A stretch of 7,318 nucleotides of DNA from Pseudomonadota bacterium (GCA_023417735.1 JAEZEK010000441.1:1-7318), one strand, 5' to 3'. Positions 1 to 6,174 are shown, counted from the first letter of the stretch. The notes: generated by a model not told the origin, from the letters alone. Translations and numbers: made by a program.

Positions 1-1290
1 GGGACGCCGCCGGCCGAAGGCCTCTGCCGCACCTGCCTCGCGCAGGTCCGTGCGCGTGGCGCGCGCTGCCCGGCATGCGGCAACCCCCGCCTCGTGCGGC
101 ATGCCGAGCTGTTCCGGCTGGCCGTCGCCCATGTCGACTGCGACGCCTTCTACGCCTCGATCGAGAAGCGCGACGACCCGACGCTCGCCGACCGGCCGGT
201 GATCGTGGGCGGCGGGACGCGCGGCGTGGTCGCCACCGCCTGCTACATCGCCCGGACCTACGGCGTCCGTTCGGCGATGCCGATGTTCAAGGCGCGCACG
301 CTCTGCCCCGCGGCCGTCGTCGTGAAGCCGAACATGGCGAAGTACGTCGCCGTCGCGCGGCAGATGCGGGACTTGATGGAATCGCTCACGCCGGCGGTCG
401 AGCCGCTCTCCATCGACGAGGCGTTCCTGGACCTCGGCGGGACGGAGGCGGTCCACCGCGCCCCGCCCGCGGTCACCCTCGCCCGCTTCCAGGCGCGGGT
501 CGAGGCCGAAATGGGGATCACCGTCTCGGTCGGCCTCAGCCACAACAAGTTCCTCGCGAAGATCGCCTCCGACCTCGACAAGCCGCGCGGCTTCTCCGTC
601 CTCGGACGCGAAGAGACGCGAAGCTTCCTCGCCGCCCAGCCGGTCTCGGTGATCTGGGGCGTGGGCACGGCGATGCAGCGCAAGCTCGCCTCGGACGGCA
701 TCACCACCGTCGCCCATCTCCAGGGCCTCGATGAGGCCGTGCTCGCCCGGCGCTACGGCGCGACGGGGCTGAGGCTCGCCCGTCTCGCCCGCGGCGAGGA
801 TGCACGCGCCGTCGATCCGGTGAGCGTGACGAAGAGCGTGTCGAGCGAGACCACGTTCGACGTGGATCACGCGCGGCGCGAGGAGCTCGTGCCCGTGCTC
901 CGGCAGCTGTCCGAGAAGGTGGCCCGCCGGATGAAGGAGAAGGGCCTCGCCGGCCGCACCGTCGTCCTCAAGCTCAAGACGACCGATTTCCGCCCGCGCA
1001 CCCGCCAGCAGCGGCTCGCGGCGCCGACCAACCTCGCCGACGTCATCTACCGCGCCGGCCGGCTCCTGCTCGAGCGCGAGATCGACGGCACCCGGTTCCG
1101 CCTGATCGGCATCGGCGTCACGGATCTCGGCGGGGAGGCGGGCGAGGCGCTCGACATCGTCGACCCGCAGGCGGCGAAGCGGGGGCTCGCCGAGGCCGCG
1201 ATGGATCGCCTGCGCGCGCGCTTCGGCGACGAGTCCCTGCGGCTCGGGGTGACCTTCATGTCCGCGCCGGAACGGCCCCGCAAGCGCTGA
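1..1290 (+). CDS. dinB: DNA polymerase IV (Y-family, DinB), 5' end cut by the window edge
   Basis: Error-prone Y-family polymerase that copies past DNA lesions in the cytoplasm. The reading frame is open from base 1; 429 residues are visible, so only a few are missing. The first ~30 codons form a Cys4 zinc-ribbon-like segment: CRTC at 25-36 and CPAC-G at 67-81 (C-X2-C-X10-C-X2-C). This leads straight into the palm start [10 protein letters not shown]. Catalytic Asp lies at 136-138, and the SIDEAFLDL motif carries the Asp/Glu pair at 415-420. The residue matching the E. coli Phe13 steric gate is Tyr (151-153). [19 protein letters not shown] follows, and the little-finger domain occupies roughly the last 150 codons. 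No clear C-terminal clamp-binding peptide is visible. A GTG at 94 could be called as the start, but that would delete the zinc ribbon and there is no Shine-Dalgarno before it, so I treat the gene as 5'-partial. It converges on eipB with a 3-bp gap. Confidence 0.96.
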   Translation, partial: GTPPAEGLCRTCLAQVRARGARCPACGNPRLVRHAELFRLAVAHVDCDAFYASIEKRDDPTLADRPVIVGGGTRGVVATACYIARTYGVRSAMPMFKARTLCPAAVVVKPNMAKYVAVARQMRDLMESLTPAVEPLSIDEAFLDLGGTEAVHRAPPAVTLARFQARVEAEMGITVSVGLSHNKFLAKIASDLDKPRGFSVLGREETRSFLAAQPVSVIWGVGTAMQRKLASDGITTVAHLQGLDEAVLARRYGATGLRLARLARGEDARAVDPVSVTKSVSSETTFDVDHARREELVPVLRQLSEKVARRMKEKGLAGRTVVLKLKTTDFRPRTRQQRLAAPTNLADVIYRAGRLLLEREIDGTRFRLIGIGVTDLGGEAGEALDIVDPQAAKRGLAEAAMDRLRARFGDESLRLGVTFMSAPERPRKR

Positions 1291-1293
1291 ACC

Positions 1294-2130
1294 TCACTCG
1301 CATTTCGGCCTTTCGAGCGGCTCCAGCCGGTCGAGCGTCCCCGAAAGAGCATAGTCGCCGTAGTCCATGACGAGGTTCTGAGTCACGCCGTTCTCGAACA
1401 GGCGGAAGCTGATCTGGTAGGCCGGGGTTTCCTCGCCGAGTTCCTTCGCCTCCGCCTTCACGCCGGCATTGAAGTAGGCCACCGAGACGGGCCACGACCG
1501 CAGCCCCCGGGTGAGGCCGTCCTCGCTCGCGGTCGCCTGCGGGGGGCCGATGATCGCGGTCGCCGTATCGGCGCCGTCGTTCTCGCCGCCGCCTTCGTAG
1601 ATCTCGGCGCTCAGGAACTGCTGCTCCTGGCGGGCGGCCGACAGGATCGCGTTGAGGTGCTGGCTCGGGAAGAGCGTTGCGGTGGCGAGCTTCACCGTCT
1701 TGCCCGGCGGGTTCTGGAGCTTCACCTCGATCTCCGGCCCGGTCCGGCTCGCGACGCCGTTCACGTCCTCGACCAGTTCCTGGTTGACGTAGGTCCGCGA
1801 CAGGAAGCGGAACATGTCCCCCGTGCCCGTCTCGAAGGTGGAAACCCGGAAGTCGAGGAGCTTCTCGCTGCCCTCCGAATCGCCGAGCCGGACCACCAGG
1901 CGCTGGCTCATGGTGAAGCCCTCGCAGGCCGACCCGTTGATCTCGAACACCATGCGGCCGTCCGCCTCGGTGATGCCGGAGGCCTGCTTGGCGTGGTCGA
2001 GCCCGATCCGGTATACGGCGCGGTGCGGGACCGGCGCGTCGGGAAGCCGCGGCGCCGATTGCGGCCCCGCGGCGCCGAGGACGAGCACGAGCGGCAGGGC
2101 GGCAAGGCGAAGCATGCGATGCGAGGTCAT
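1294..2130 (-). CDS. eipB: Cell-envelope integrity protein EipB (DUF1849), periplasmic
   Basis: A 278-residue secreted protein of the EipB/DUF1849 family, which in Brucella supports envelope integrity and folds as a beta-spiral resembling LolA/LolB. No enzymatic activity is known. Seen here: a Sec signal peptide (MTSHRMLRLAALPLVLVLGA, cleavage probably around residues 20-26), then HRAVYRIGLD at 36-45 and a C-terminal block with SFRLFENGV and MDYGDYALSGTLDRLE. The mature protein has exactly two cysteines, Cys69 and Cys277. They match the conserved disulphide of Brucella EipB (69 and 278). The start at 2130 is chosen because AAAGGAG sits 8 nt upstream and the signal peptide begins there. The frame stays open to 2211, but that extension would place 27 polar residues before the signal peptide. 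The gene is divergent from the ridA-like operon across 134 bp. Confidence 0.93.
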   Translation of the reverse strand: MTSHRMLRLAALPLVLVLGAAGPQSAPRLPDAPVPHRAVYRIGLDHAKQASGITEADGRMVFEINGSACEGFTMSQRLVVRLGDSEGSEKLLDFRVSTFETGTGDMFRFLSRTYVNQELVEDVNGVASRTGPEIEVKLQNPPGKTVKLATATLFPSQHLNAILSAARQEQQFLSAEIYEGGGENDGADTATAIIGPPQATASEDGLTRGLRSWPVSVAYFNAGVKAEAKELGEETPAYQISFRLFENGVTQNLVMDYGDYALSGTLDRLEPLERPKCE

Positions 2131-2138
2131 GGCTGCAT

Positions 2139-2145
2139 CTCCTTT
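2139..2145 (-). promoter_or_regulatory. Ribosome binding site of eipB
   Basis: On the minus strand AAAGGAG lies 8 nt before the ATG at 2130. It fixes the eipB start immediately before the signal peptide and argues against the longer frame that begins at 2211. Confidence 0.8.
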
Positions 2146-2203
2146 CGGAACTGCGGCGAAAGCGCGGCGGCTGCCGAAATCAGGGAACCTCAACCGTCCC
2201 TCC

Positions 2204-2229
2204 AACGCCATTGATGGCGGGCAGTTTCC
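2204..2229 (-). promoter_or_regulatory. Candidate EcfG-type (general stress response) promoter for eipB
   Basis: On the minus strand GGAAA (2229-2225), 17 nt, then CGTT (2207-2204). The alphaproteobacterial EcfG consensus is GGAAC-N16/17-CGTT, so there is one mismatch. Transcription would start near 2197 and give a leader of roughly 65 nt before eipB. One-mismatch sites can arise by chance in a region this size, so confidence is low. Confidence 0.22.
2206..2219. promoter_or_regulatory. 14-bp palindrome, candidate operator
   Basis: CGCCAT-TG-ATGGCG is a perfect 6-bp inverted repeat with a 2-bp centre. It overlaps the -35-like TTGATG (2211-2216) proposed for the ridA-like operon and the CGTT (2204-2207, minus strand) of a candidate eipB promoter. 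A dimeric regulator bound here could affect both directions. The symmetry is seen; the operator role is inferred. Confidence 0.35.
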
Positions 2230-2240
2230 ACTATTATTGT
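2211..2240 (+). promoter_or_regulatory. Candidate housekeeping promoter for the ridA-like operon
   Basis: TTGATG (2211-2216) is followed by TATTAT (2232-2237, 15-bp spacer) or TATTGT (2235-2240, 18-bp spacer). Transcription from either would begin about 20 nt before the ATG at 2265, leaving a short leader that carries the ribosome binding site. The spacings are not ideal, so this is a tentative call. Confidence 0.4.
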
Positions 2241-2252
2241 GCGCCCGGCATC

Positions 2253-2258
2253 AGGAGG
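2253..2258 (+). promoter_or_regulatory. Ribosome binding site of the RidA-family gene
   Basis: AGGAGG lies 6 nt before the ATG at 2265. It decides this start over the in-frame upstream codons near 2211. Confidence 0.85.
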
Positions 2259-2264
2259 ATCGAC

Positions 2265-2732
2265 ATGGCTGAGACGATCGCCGACCGGCTCGGGCGGCTC
2301 GGTATCGCACTGCCGGCGCTCGCCGCCCCGGTCGCGAACTACCTGCCCTGGTCGCTCGAGGGCAACCTCCTGTTCGTCTCCGGGCAGTTGCCGCTCGCCG
2401 AGGGCAAGGTCGCGGTCCGGGGCAAGCTCGGAGGTTCGGTTTCGGTGGAGGACGGCAGGCGTGCCGCCCGCCTCTGCGCCATCAACATCCTCGCGCAGGC
2501 GCAAGCGGCCCTCGGCGATCTGGAGCGCGTGCGCGCAATCGTGCGGATCGGGGTCTTCGTCGCCTCGGCCCCGGAATTCGTCGAGCAGCACGTGGTCGCC
2601 AACGGCGCATCGGACCTGCTCGTCGAGGTGCTCGGCGATGCCGGCCGGCATGCCCGCGCCGCGGTCGGGATGTCGGCGCTGCCGCTCGACGCCGCGGTGG
2701 AAGTCGAGGCGGTCATCGCCGTCGCGCCATGA
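2265..2732 (+). CDS. RidA/YjgF/YER057c/UK114-family protein (probable imine deaminase)
   Basis: A 155-residue cytosolic protein of the Rid superfamily. RidA members hydrolyse reactive 2-aminoacrylate and other imines released by PLP enzymes, protecting cells from metabolite damage. They act as trimers with the active site between subunits. Seen here: NLLFVSGQLPL (residues 34-44), a helix with AARLCAINILAQAQAALGDL, and the C-terminal signature HARAAVGMSALPLDAAVEVEA. Arg131 aligns with the substrate carboxylate-binding Arg105 of E. coli RidA, so deaminase activity is plausible. It is longer than canonical RidA (~128 aa) because of an N-terminal extension of roughly 25 residues (MAETIADRLGRLGIALPALA) and fits the ~150-aa subgroup. 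It is first in the operon, and its TGA overlaps the next gene's ATG. The true substrate is not shown by the sequence. Confidence 0.92.
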   Translation: MAETIADRLGRLGIALPALAAPVANYLPWSLEGNLLFVSGQLPLAEGKVAVRGKLGGSVSVEDGRRAARLCAINILAQAQAALGDLERVRAIVRIGVFVASAPEFVEQHVVANGASDLLVEVLGDAGRHARAAVGMSALPLDAAVEVEAVIAVAP

Positions 2733-3445
2733 GGCGAGGCCGGCTGCGCTGGCTGACCGAACGGCCGATCGCCCATCGCGGCCTGCACGACCTCGCGGCG
2801 GGGCGGCCGGAGAACACCATCGCCGCCTTCCGCGCGGCGATCTCGCACGATTACGCGATCGAGTGCGACGTGCATCCGGCCGCCGACGGCACGCCGGTGG
2901 TCTTCCACGACGACGACCTCGAGCGCCTGACGGGGCGGCGCGGCAGCGTCCGGGATTGCGGGGTGGAGGAGCTCGCGCGCCTGCCCATCCTCGGTTCCTC
3001 CGAAACCGTTCCCACCCTGGACGCCCTCCTCGCCATGGTGCATGGCCGGGTGCCGCTCCTCGTCGAACTGAAGAGCGTCCCGGGACGCGACGCCGGTTTC
3101 GCTGCGGCGGTCGCGGAACGGCTGAAGCACTACGAAGGCCCCGTCGCCGCAATGTCTTTCGAGCCCGATCTGATCGCGGGCCTCCGCCGCGCCGCCCCGC
3201 TCCTGCCGCGCGGGCTCACCGCCGAAGGCGACTACCGGTCGGCGCTCCGCCACCTCCGCACCATCCTCGGCGGGCACGTCCACTTCGTCTCCTACGCCAT
3301 CGACGACCTGCCCACCCCCGCGCCGCTCTTCGCCCGACGGGTCCTCGGCCTGCCGCTCGTCTCCTGGACGATCCGCGCGCCCGACCAGATGGAGAAGGCG
3401 CGCCGCTGGAGCGATCAGATCACCTTCGAAGGCTTCCGCCCCTGA
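2729..3445 (+). CDS. Glycerophosphodiester phosphodiesterase family protein (GDPD, UgpQ-like)
   Basis: A 238-residue TIM-barrel phosphodiesterase. The family hydrolyses glycerophosphodiesters, such as deacylated phospholipid head groups, to sn-glycerol 3-phosphate and an alcohol using a divalent metal. All hallmark residues are present: His16-Arg-Gly, PENT at 27-30 (metal Glu28), Glu45-x-Asp47 with His49, the second catalytic His60 in HDDDL, and Glu113 with Lys115 in LVELKS. There is no signal peptide or membrane segment, so it should act in the cytoplasm and recycle internal phospholipid-turnover products; a periplasmic GlpQ role is unlikely. The start overlaps the upstream stop as ATGA (2729-2732), pointing to translational coupling. 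It could also cleave a related phosphodiester rather than the classic substrates. Confidence 0.93.
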   Translation: MRRGRLRWLTERPIAHRGLHDLAAGRPENTIAAFRAAISHDYAIECDVHPAADGTPVVFHDDDLERLTGRRGSVRDCGVEELARLPILGSSETVPTLDALLAMVHGRVPLLVELKSVPGRDAGFAAAVAERLKHYEGPVAAMSFEPDLIAGLRRAAPLLPRGLTAEGDYRSALRHLRTILGGHVHFVSYAIDDLPTPAPLFARRVLGLPLVSWTIRAPDQMEKARRWSDQITFEGFRP

Positions 3446-3465
3446 TCGTGCGCCCGCATGGCGGC

Positions 3466-3493
3466 TTGCTCGGCATCCGGCAGCACCTAACTT
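3466..3493 (+). promoter_or_regulatory. Weak candidate internal promoter before the FemAB-like gene
   Basis: TTGCTC (3466-3471), a 16-bp spacer, then TAACTT (3488-3493). The predicted start falls at about 3500-3501, exactly at the ATG of the next gene, which has no visible Shine-Dalgarno. This would give a leaderless transcript. The -35 match is poor, so this is tentative. Confidence 0.2.
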
Positions 3494-3500
3494 GCACCCG

Positions 3501-4730
3501 ATGAGCACGCGCGAGATCGCAGGGCCGGACGTTTCCGTGAGCGTGATGTCCGGGATGAAGGACATTCCGCGCGCCGAATGGGATGCATGCGCCAATCCGG
3601 GCTGGGGCAGCGGCAGCGCAGACGCTCCGGCCCGACCGTACAACCCGTTCCTCTCCTGGGATTTCCTCGATGCCCTCGAGGAGGCCGGTTGCGTGTCGGC
3701 GCGCACCGGCTGGTCGCCGCGCCACCTCGCGCTGCGGGCCGGCGGCCGGATCGCCGCCGTGGCGCCCTGCTATGCGAAGTCCCATTCGCAGGGGGAGTAC
3801 GTCTTCGACTATGGCTGGGCGGACGCCTTCGAACGCGCCGGCGGGCGGTACTATCCGAAGCTGCAGGTGAGCGTGCCGTTCACGCCTGTGCCCGGGCCGC
3901 GCCTTCTCGTGCGGGCCGGCGAGAATTGCGACGAGCGCCGTGCGCAGCTTGCCGCCGCCCTCGTCGAGCTGGTGCGCCGGAGCGACTTTTCCTCCGCCCA
4001 CGTGACCTTCGTCACGGAAGCCGAATGGCGGCTCGCCGGATCGCTCGGCTTCCTCCAGCGCACCGACCAGCAGTTCCACTGGCAGGACGAGGGTTACGGC
4101 GATTTCGACGGCTTCCTCGACGCGCTCGCCTCCCGCAAGCGCAAGGCCTTGCGGAAGGAGCGGCGTGATGCCTTGGCCGACGGCGTCACGGTCGAATGGG
4201 TGACCGGCCGCGATCTCACCGAAGCGCACTGGGACGCGTTCTTCGCGTTCTACATGGACACCGGCTCGCGGAAATGGGGGCGCCCCTACCTCAACCGCCG
4301 CTTCTTCTCGTTGCTGGGCGAGCGCATGGCCGACCGCGTCCTCCTCGTGCTCGCGCGCCGCAACGGCCGCTACATCGCCGGCGCGCTCAATCTGGTCGGC
4401 TCCGACACGCTCTACGGCCGCTACTGGGGCTGCACCGAGGACCGTCCGTTCCTGCACTTCGAGCTCTGCTACTATCAGGCGATCGACTACGCGCTCGCCC
4501 ATGGCCTCGCCCGCGTCGAGGCGGGCGCGCAGGGGGCCCACAAGCTCGCCCGCGGCTACCTGCCGTCCACAACCTGGTCCGCGCATTACATCGCCCATCC
4601 GGGCCTGAGGCGCGCCGTCGCGAACTACCTCGAGGAAGAGCGGCGCGAGGTGGCGCTGCACGGCCGCATCCTCGCCGAGCATGCCCCGTTCCGCCGAGGC
4701 GGGCGCCTTGACCCCGACGAGGCGAGCTGA
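3501..4730 (+). CDS. FemAB-like / DUF482 GNAT-fold protein, substrate unknown
   Basis: A 409-residue cytosolic protein of the PF04339 (DUF482, FemAB_like) family, often annotated as a peptidoglycan biosynthesis protein or GNAT acetyltransferase. Family blocks seen: YNPFLSWDFLDALE (47-60), YPKLQVSVPFTPVPGPRLL (118-136), the basic SRKRKALRKER (211-221), FYMDTGSRKWGRPYLNRRFF (250-269), and the long C-terminal signature from LYGRYWG (304-310) through HFELCYYQAIDYALAHG (319-335) to GAQGAHKLARGYLP (342-355). The layout suggests two GNAT-like halves, as in Fem transferases, which use aminoacyl-tRNA. No substrate is established for this family to my knowledge. A short Gly/Ala/Ser-rich stretch at about 33-46 looks like a lineage-specific linker. 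The ATG at 3501 is preferred over a TTG at 3492; neither has a clear ribosome site. It lies 55 nt after the GDPD gene and 29 nt before the HIT gene. Confidence 0.88.
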   Translation: MSTREIAGPDVSVSVMSGMKDIPRAEWDACANPGWGSGSADAPARPYNPFLSWDFLDALEEAGCVSARTGWSPRHLALRAGGRIAAVAPCYAKSHSQGEYVFDYGWADAFERAGGRYYPKLQVSVPFTPVPGPRLLVRAGENCDERRAQLAAALVELVRRSDFSSAHVTFVTEAEWRLAGSLGFLQRTDQQFHWQDEGYGDFDGFLDALASRKRKALRKERRDALADGVTVEWVTGRDLTEAHWDAFFAFYMDTGSRKWGRPYLNRRFFSLLGERMADRVLLVLARRNGRYIAGALNLVGSDTLYGRYWGCTEDRPFLHFELCYYQAIDYALAHGLARVEAGAQGAHKLARGYLPSTTWSAHYIAHPGLRRAVANYLEEERREVALHGRILAEHAPFRRGGRLDPDEAS

Positions 4731-4748
4731 AACCGTTCCATGGCCGAC

Positions 4749-4756
4749 GGAGGGAG
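4749..4756 (+). promoter_or_regulatory. Ribosome binding site of the HIT gene
   Basis: GGAGGGAG precedes the ATG at 4760; the GGAGG core ends 6 nt before the start codon. Confidence 0.8.
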
Positions 4757-4759
4757 ACG

Positions 4760-5200
4760 ATGACGAGCAGCCCGGGTTACGACGAGGAGAACGTGTTCGC
4801 GAAGATCATGCGCGGGGAGCTTCCTGCGCATCGCGTCTACGAGGACGAGCACACGATCGCCATCATGGACATCATGCCGCGCGGCGGCGGCCACACGCTC
4901 GTCATCCCCAAGGCGCCGTCGCGCAACATCCTCGACATCGGCGCCCACGACCTCGCCAACCTCTTCCAGGCCGTCCAGCGGGTGGCGCGGGCGGTGGTGA
5001 AGGCCTTCGATGCGGACGGGGTGACCATCCAGCAGTTCAACGAGCCGGCCGGCGGGCAGGTGGTGTTCCACACCCATGTCCATGTCATCCCCCGCTTCGA
5101 GGGAGTCGGGCTGAAGCCGCACACCGGGCAGATGGCCGATGAGACCGTGCTGACGGAGCAGGCCGACCGGATCCGCGCGGTGCTGGGCGGGCTCGGCTAG
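4760..5200 (+). CDS. HIT-family nucleotide hydrolase (Hint/PKCI-like)
   Basis: A 146-residue cytosolic histidine-triad protein. Hint-type enzymes hydrolyse nucleoside phosphoramidates and acyl-adenylates such as lysyl-AMP through a covalent nucleotidyl-histidine. Seen here: the N-terminal NVFAKIMRGELPAHRVYEDE (11-30), GGHTLVIPK (43-51), and the active site N-EPAGGQVVFHTHVHVIPR with the triad His104-x-His106-x-His108; His106 is the expected nucleophile. The length suits a bacterial Hint protein. It is the last gene of the rightward run and lies 29 nt after the FemAB-like gene. A FemAB-type aminoacyl transferase next to an enzyme able to clear aminoacyl-AMP is suggestive but unproven. Its stop TAG lies inside the CTAG shared with the convergent PAP2 gene. 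The physiological substrate is unknown. Confidence 0.94.
   Translation: MTSSPGYDEENVFAKIMRGELPAHRVYEDEHTIAIMDIMPRGGGHTLVIPKAPSRNILDIGAHDLANLFQAVQRVARAVVKAFDADGVTIQQFNEPAGGQVVFHTHVHVIPRFEGVGLKPHTGQMADETVLTEQADRIRAVLGGLG
5197..5200. other. Palindromic CTAG holding the stop codons of two convergent genes
   Basis: The + strand reads TAG at 5198-5200 (end of the HIT gene) and the - strand reads TAG at 5199-5197 (end of the PAP2 gene). The two coding regions therefore overlap by 4 bp, with no space for an intergenic terminator. Confidence 0.95.
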
Positions 5201-6162
5201 ACGATCGCCCGCGCAGCCGCTTCGGGCCGCTCGCCGTCCGCGGCACCCGCATGGGCCTCGGCCGCAAGGACGGGGCGGTGGATGGCGCGCCGGATGCAGA
5301 CCGCGATATGGAGCGCGGCGACGGCGACCGCCGCGCCGGCAACCCCGTCGACGAGGTGGTGCCCGCCGTCGATCGGCGTCGTGAGGATGACGCCCGTGTT
5401 GAGCGCGAGCAGCGGCCAGAACAGGAACGGCCGGCCGCGGAAGGCGAGCGCGATCAGCACGGACAGCGTGACGTGGTAGGACGGGAAGGCGATCAGCCCC
5501 TTCGCGCCGTCGAGCGAGAGCACGGGGATCTCCAGCGCCCGCATCCGGAAGAACTCGTCCTTGTAGGCGAGGTCCACGATCGGCGCGCTGCGGGCGTAGA
5601 ATTCCGGATCGGGCCGGAAATGGGCGAGCGCGCCCGCGCTCGGCAGGATCGCCGACACGAGGATCGCGATGAGCGCGCCGATCATGACGGCGAGCACCAG
5701 TTCCCGCGCCCGCTCCGTCATGCCGAGCACCGGGAGCAGGATCGCCGCCAGCGCGACCTGGGGCAGCGTCGAGATGTAGAGCAGCGACGAGACCCGCCCG
5801 AGCCATTCCCGCTCGTTGACGAAGGCGACGTAGGATTGCCAGTCGAACAGCATCAGCCGGTCGGCGGCCACCAGCGCGGCATCGATGAGCGGCCGGTCGG
5901 CGCCCGCTGCGAGATAGCTGAGCATCGCGGCGGCGGCGGTGAAGGCGGCGAGATGCGCAGTCTCGCGCATGAGATGGGCGACCGGCGGGTCCTTCCGCCA
6001 CGTCATGTAGAACCAGCCGAGCGCCATCAGCACCGGCCACGCGATGATCACCTTCCAGGCGCTCGCCCAGTCGAAACGGAGCCCGAGCATCGCCATGCCG
6101 ATGGCGTCGAGCGCCACCACCGACGCGACGATCGCCGTCTTGATCTGGTCTTCGCGATCCAA
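5197..6162 (-). CDS. Aur1/PAP2_3-type membrane phosphatase or phosphotransferase
   Basis: A 321-residue inner-membrane protein with about seven or eight hydrophobic segments (roughly 11-27, 36-54, 68-86, 126-147, 155-175, 232-250, 252-262, 273-291). The PAP2 catalytic motifs are FPSYH (226-230, His230) and GGHHLVDGVAG (266-276, with His268 and Asp272 spaced as His-x3-Asp). This arrangement resembles Aur1/PAP2_3 inositolphosphoryltransferase-like proteins more than classic PAP2 enzymes. I see no KX6RP motif, and the Arg of the usual SRX5HX3D motif is replaced (TPIDGGHH). Likely substrates are lipid phosphates or phospholipid head groups. The tail (292-321) is Ala/Arg/Glu-rich and probably cytosolic. 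The start is a TTG, justified by a perfect GGAGGT 6 nt upstream. The gene sits 59 nt after azlD on the same strand, so cotranscription is possible. Confidence 0.85.
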   Translation of the reverse strand: MDREDQIKTAIVASVVALDAIGMAMLGLRFDWASAWKVIIAWPVLMALGWFYMTWRKDPPVAHLMRETAHLAAFTAAAAMLSYLAAGADRPLIDAALVAADRLMLFDWQSYVAFVNEREWLGRVSSLLYISTLPQVALAAILLPVLGMTERARELVLAVMIGALIAILVSAILPSAGALAHFRPDPEFYARSAPIVDLAYKDEFFRMRALEIPVLSLDGAKGLIAFPSYHVTLSVLIALAFRGRPFLFWPLLALNTGVILTTPIDGGHHLVDGVAGAAVAVAALHIAVCIRRAIHRPVLAAEAHAGAADGERPEAAARAIV

Positions 6163-6168
6163 AACCCG

Positions 6169-6174
6169 ACCTCC
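6169..6174 (-). promoter_or_regulatory. Ribosome binding site that fixes a TTG start for the PAP2 gene
   Basis: The minus strand reads GGAGGT, then 6 nt, then TTG at 6162. A full-consensus Shine-Dalgarno at ideal spacing makes this non-ATG start credible. Confidence 0.8.

Larger units (their letters stand above)
2131..2264. promoter_or_regulatory. Divergent control region between eipB and the ridA-like operon
   Basis: These 134 bp separate the start codons of two divergent units, so they should hold both promoters. The right half is less GC-rich than the surroundings (TTTCCACTATTATTGT at 2225-2240), which suits a promoter. It also contains a palindrome at 2206-2219, described separately. No tRNA, small RNA or coding signal was seen. 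Promoter placement is inference from sequence alone. Confidence 0.6.

Noticed and set aside
1315..1340. Short dyad CGGC-TCCA-GCCG near the dinB/eipB junction as a terminator
   Set aside because: Only a 4-bp stem with no U-tract, lying inside the eipB coding sequence; expected by chance at this GC content.
2131..2211. Longer N-terminus for EipB (27 extra residues)
   Set aside because: It would bury the signal peptide. A strong Shine-Dalgarno precedes the ATG at 2130, and only that numbering puts the first cysteine at residue 69 as in Brucella EipB.
2211..2264. Longer N-terminus for the RidA-family protein (18 extra residues)
   Set aside because: It would cover the likely promoter elements and the AGGAGG that serves the ATG at 2265.
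2339..3706. 455-residue minus-strand open frame opposite the RidA and GDPD genes
   Set aside because: Shadow of two genes whose catalytic motifs are intact on the plus strand; no signal peptide or domain seen.
3420..4682. 420-residue minus-strand open frame opposite the FemAB-like gene
   Set aside because: Rich in Glu/Arg/Gly/Val with no domain signature; the plus-strand protein has clear family blocks throughout.
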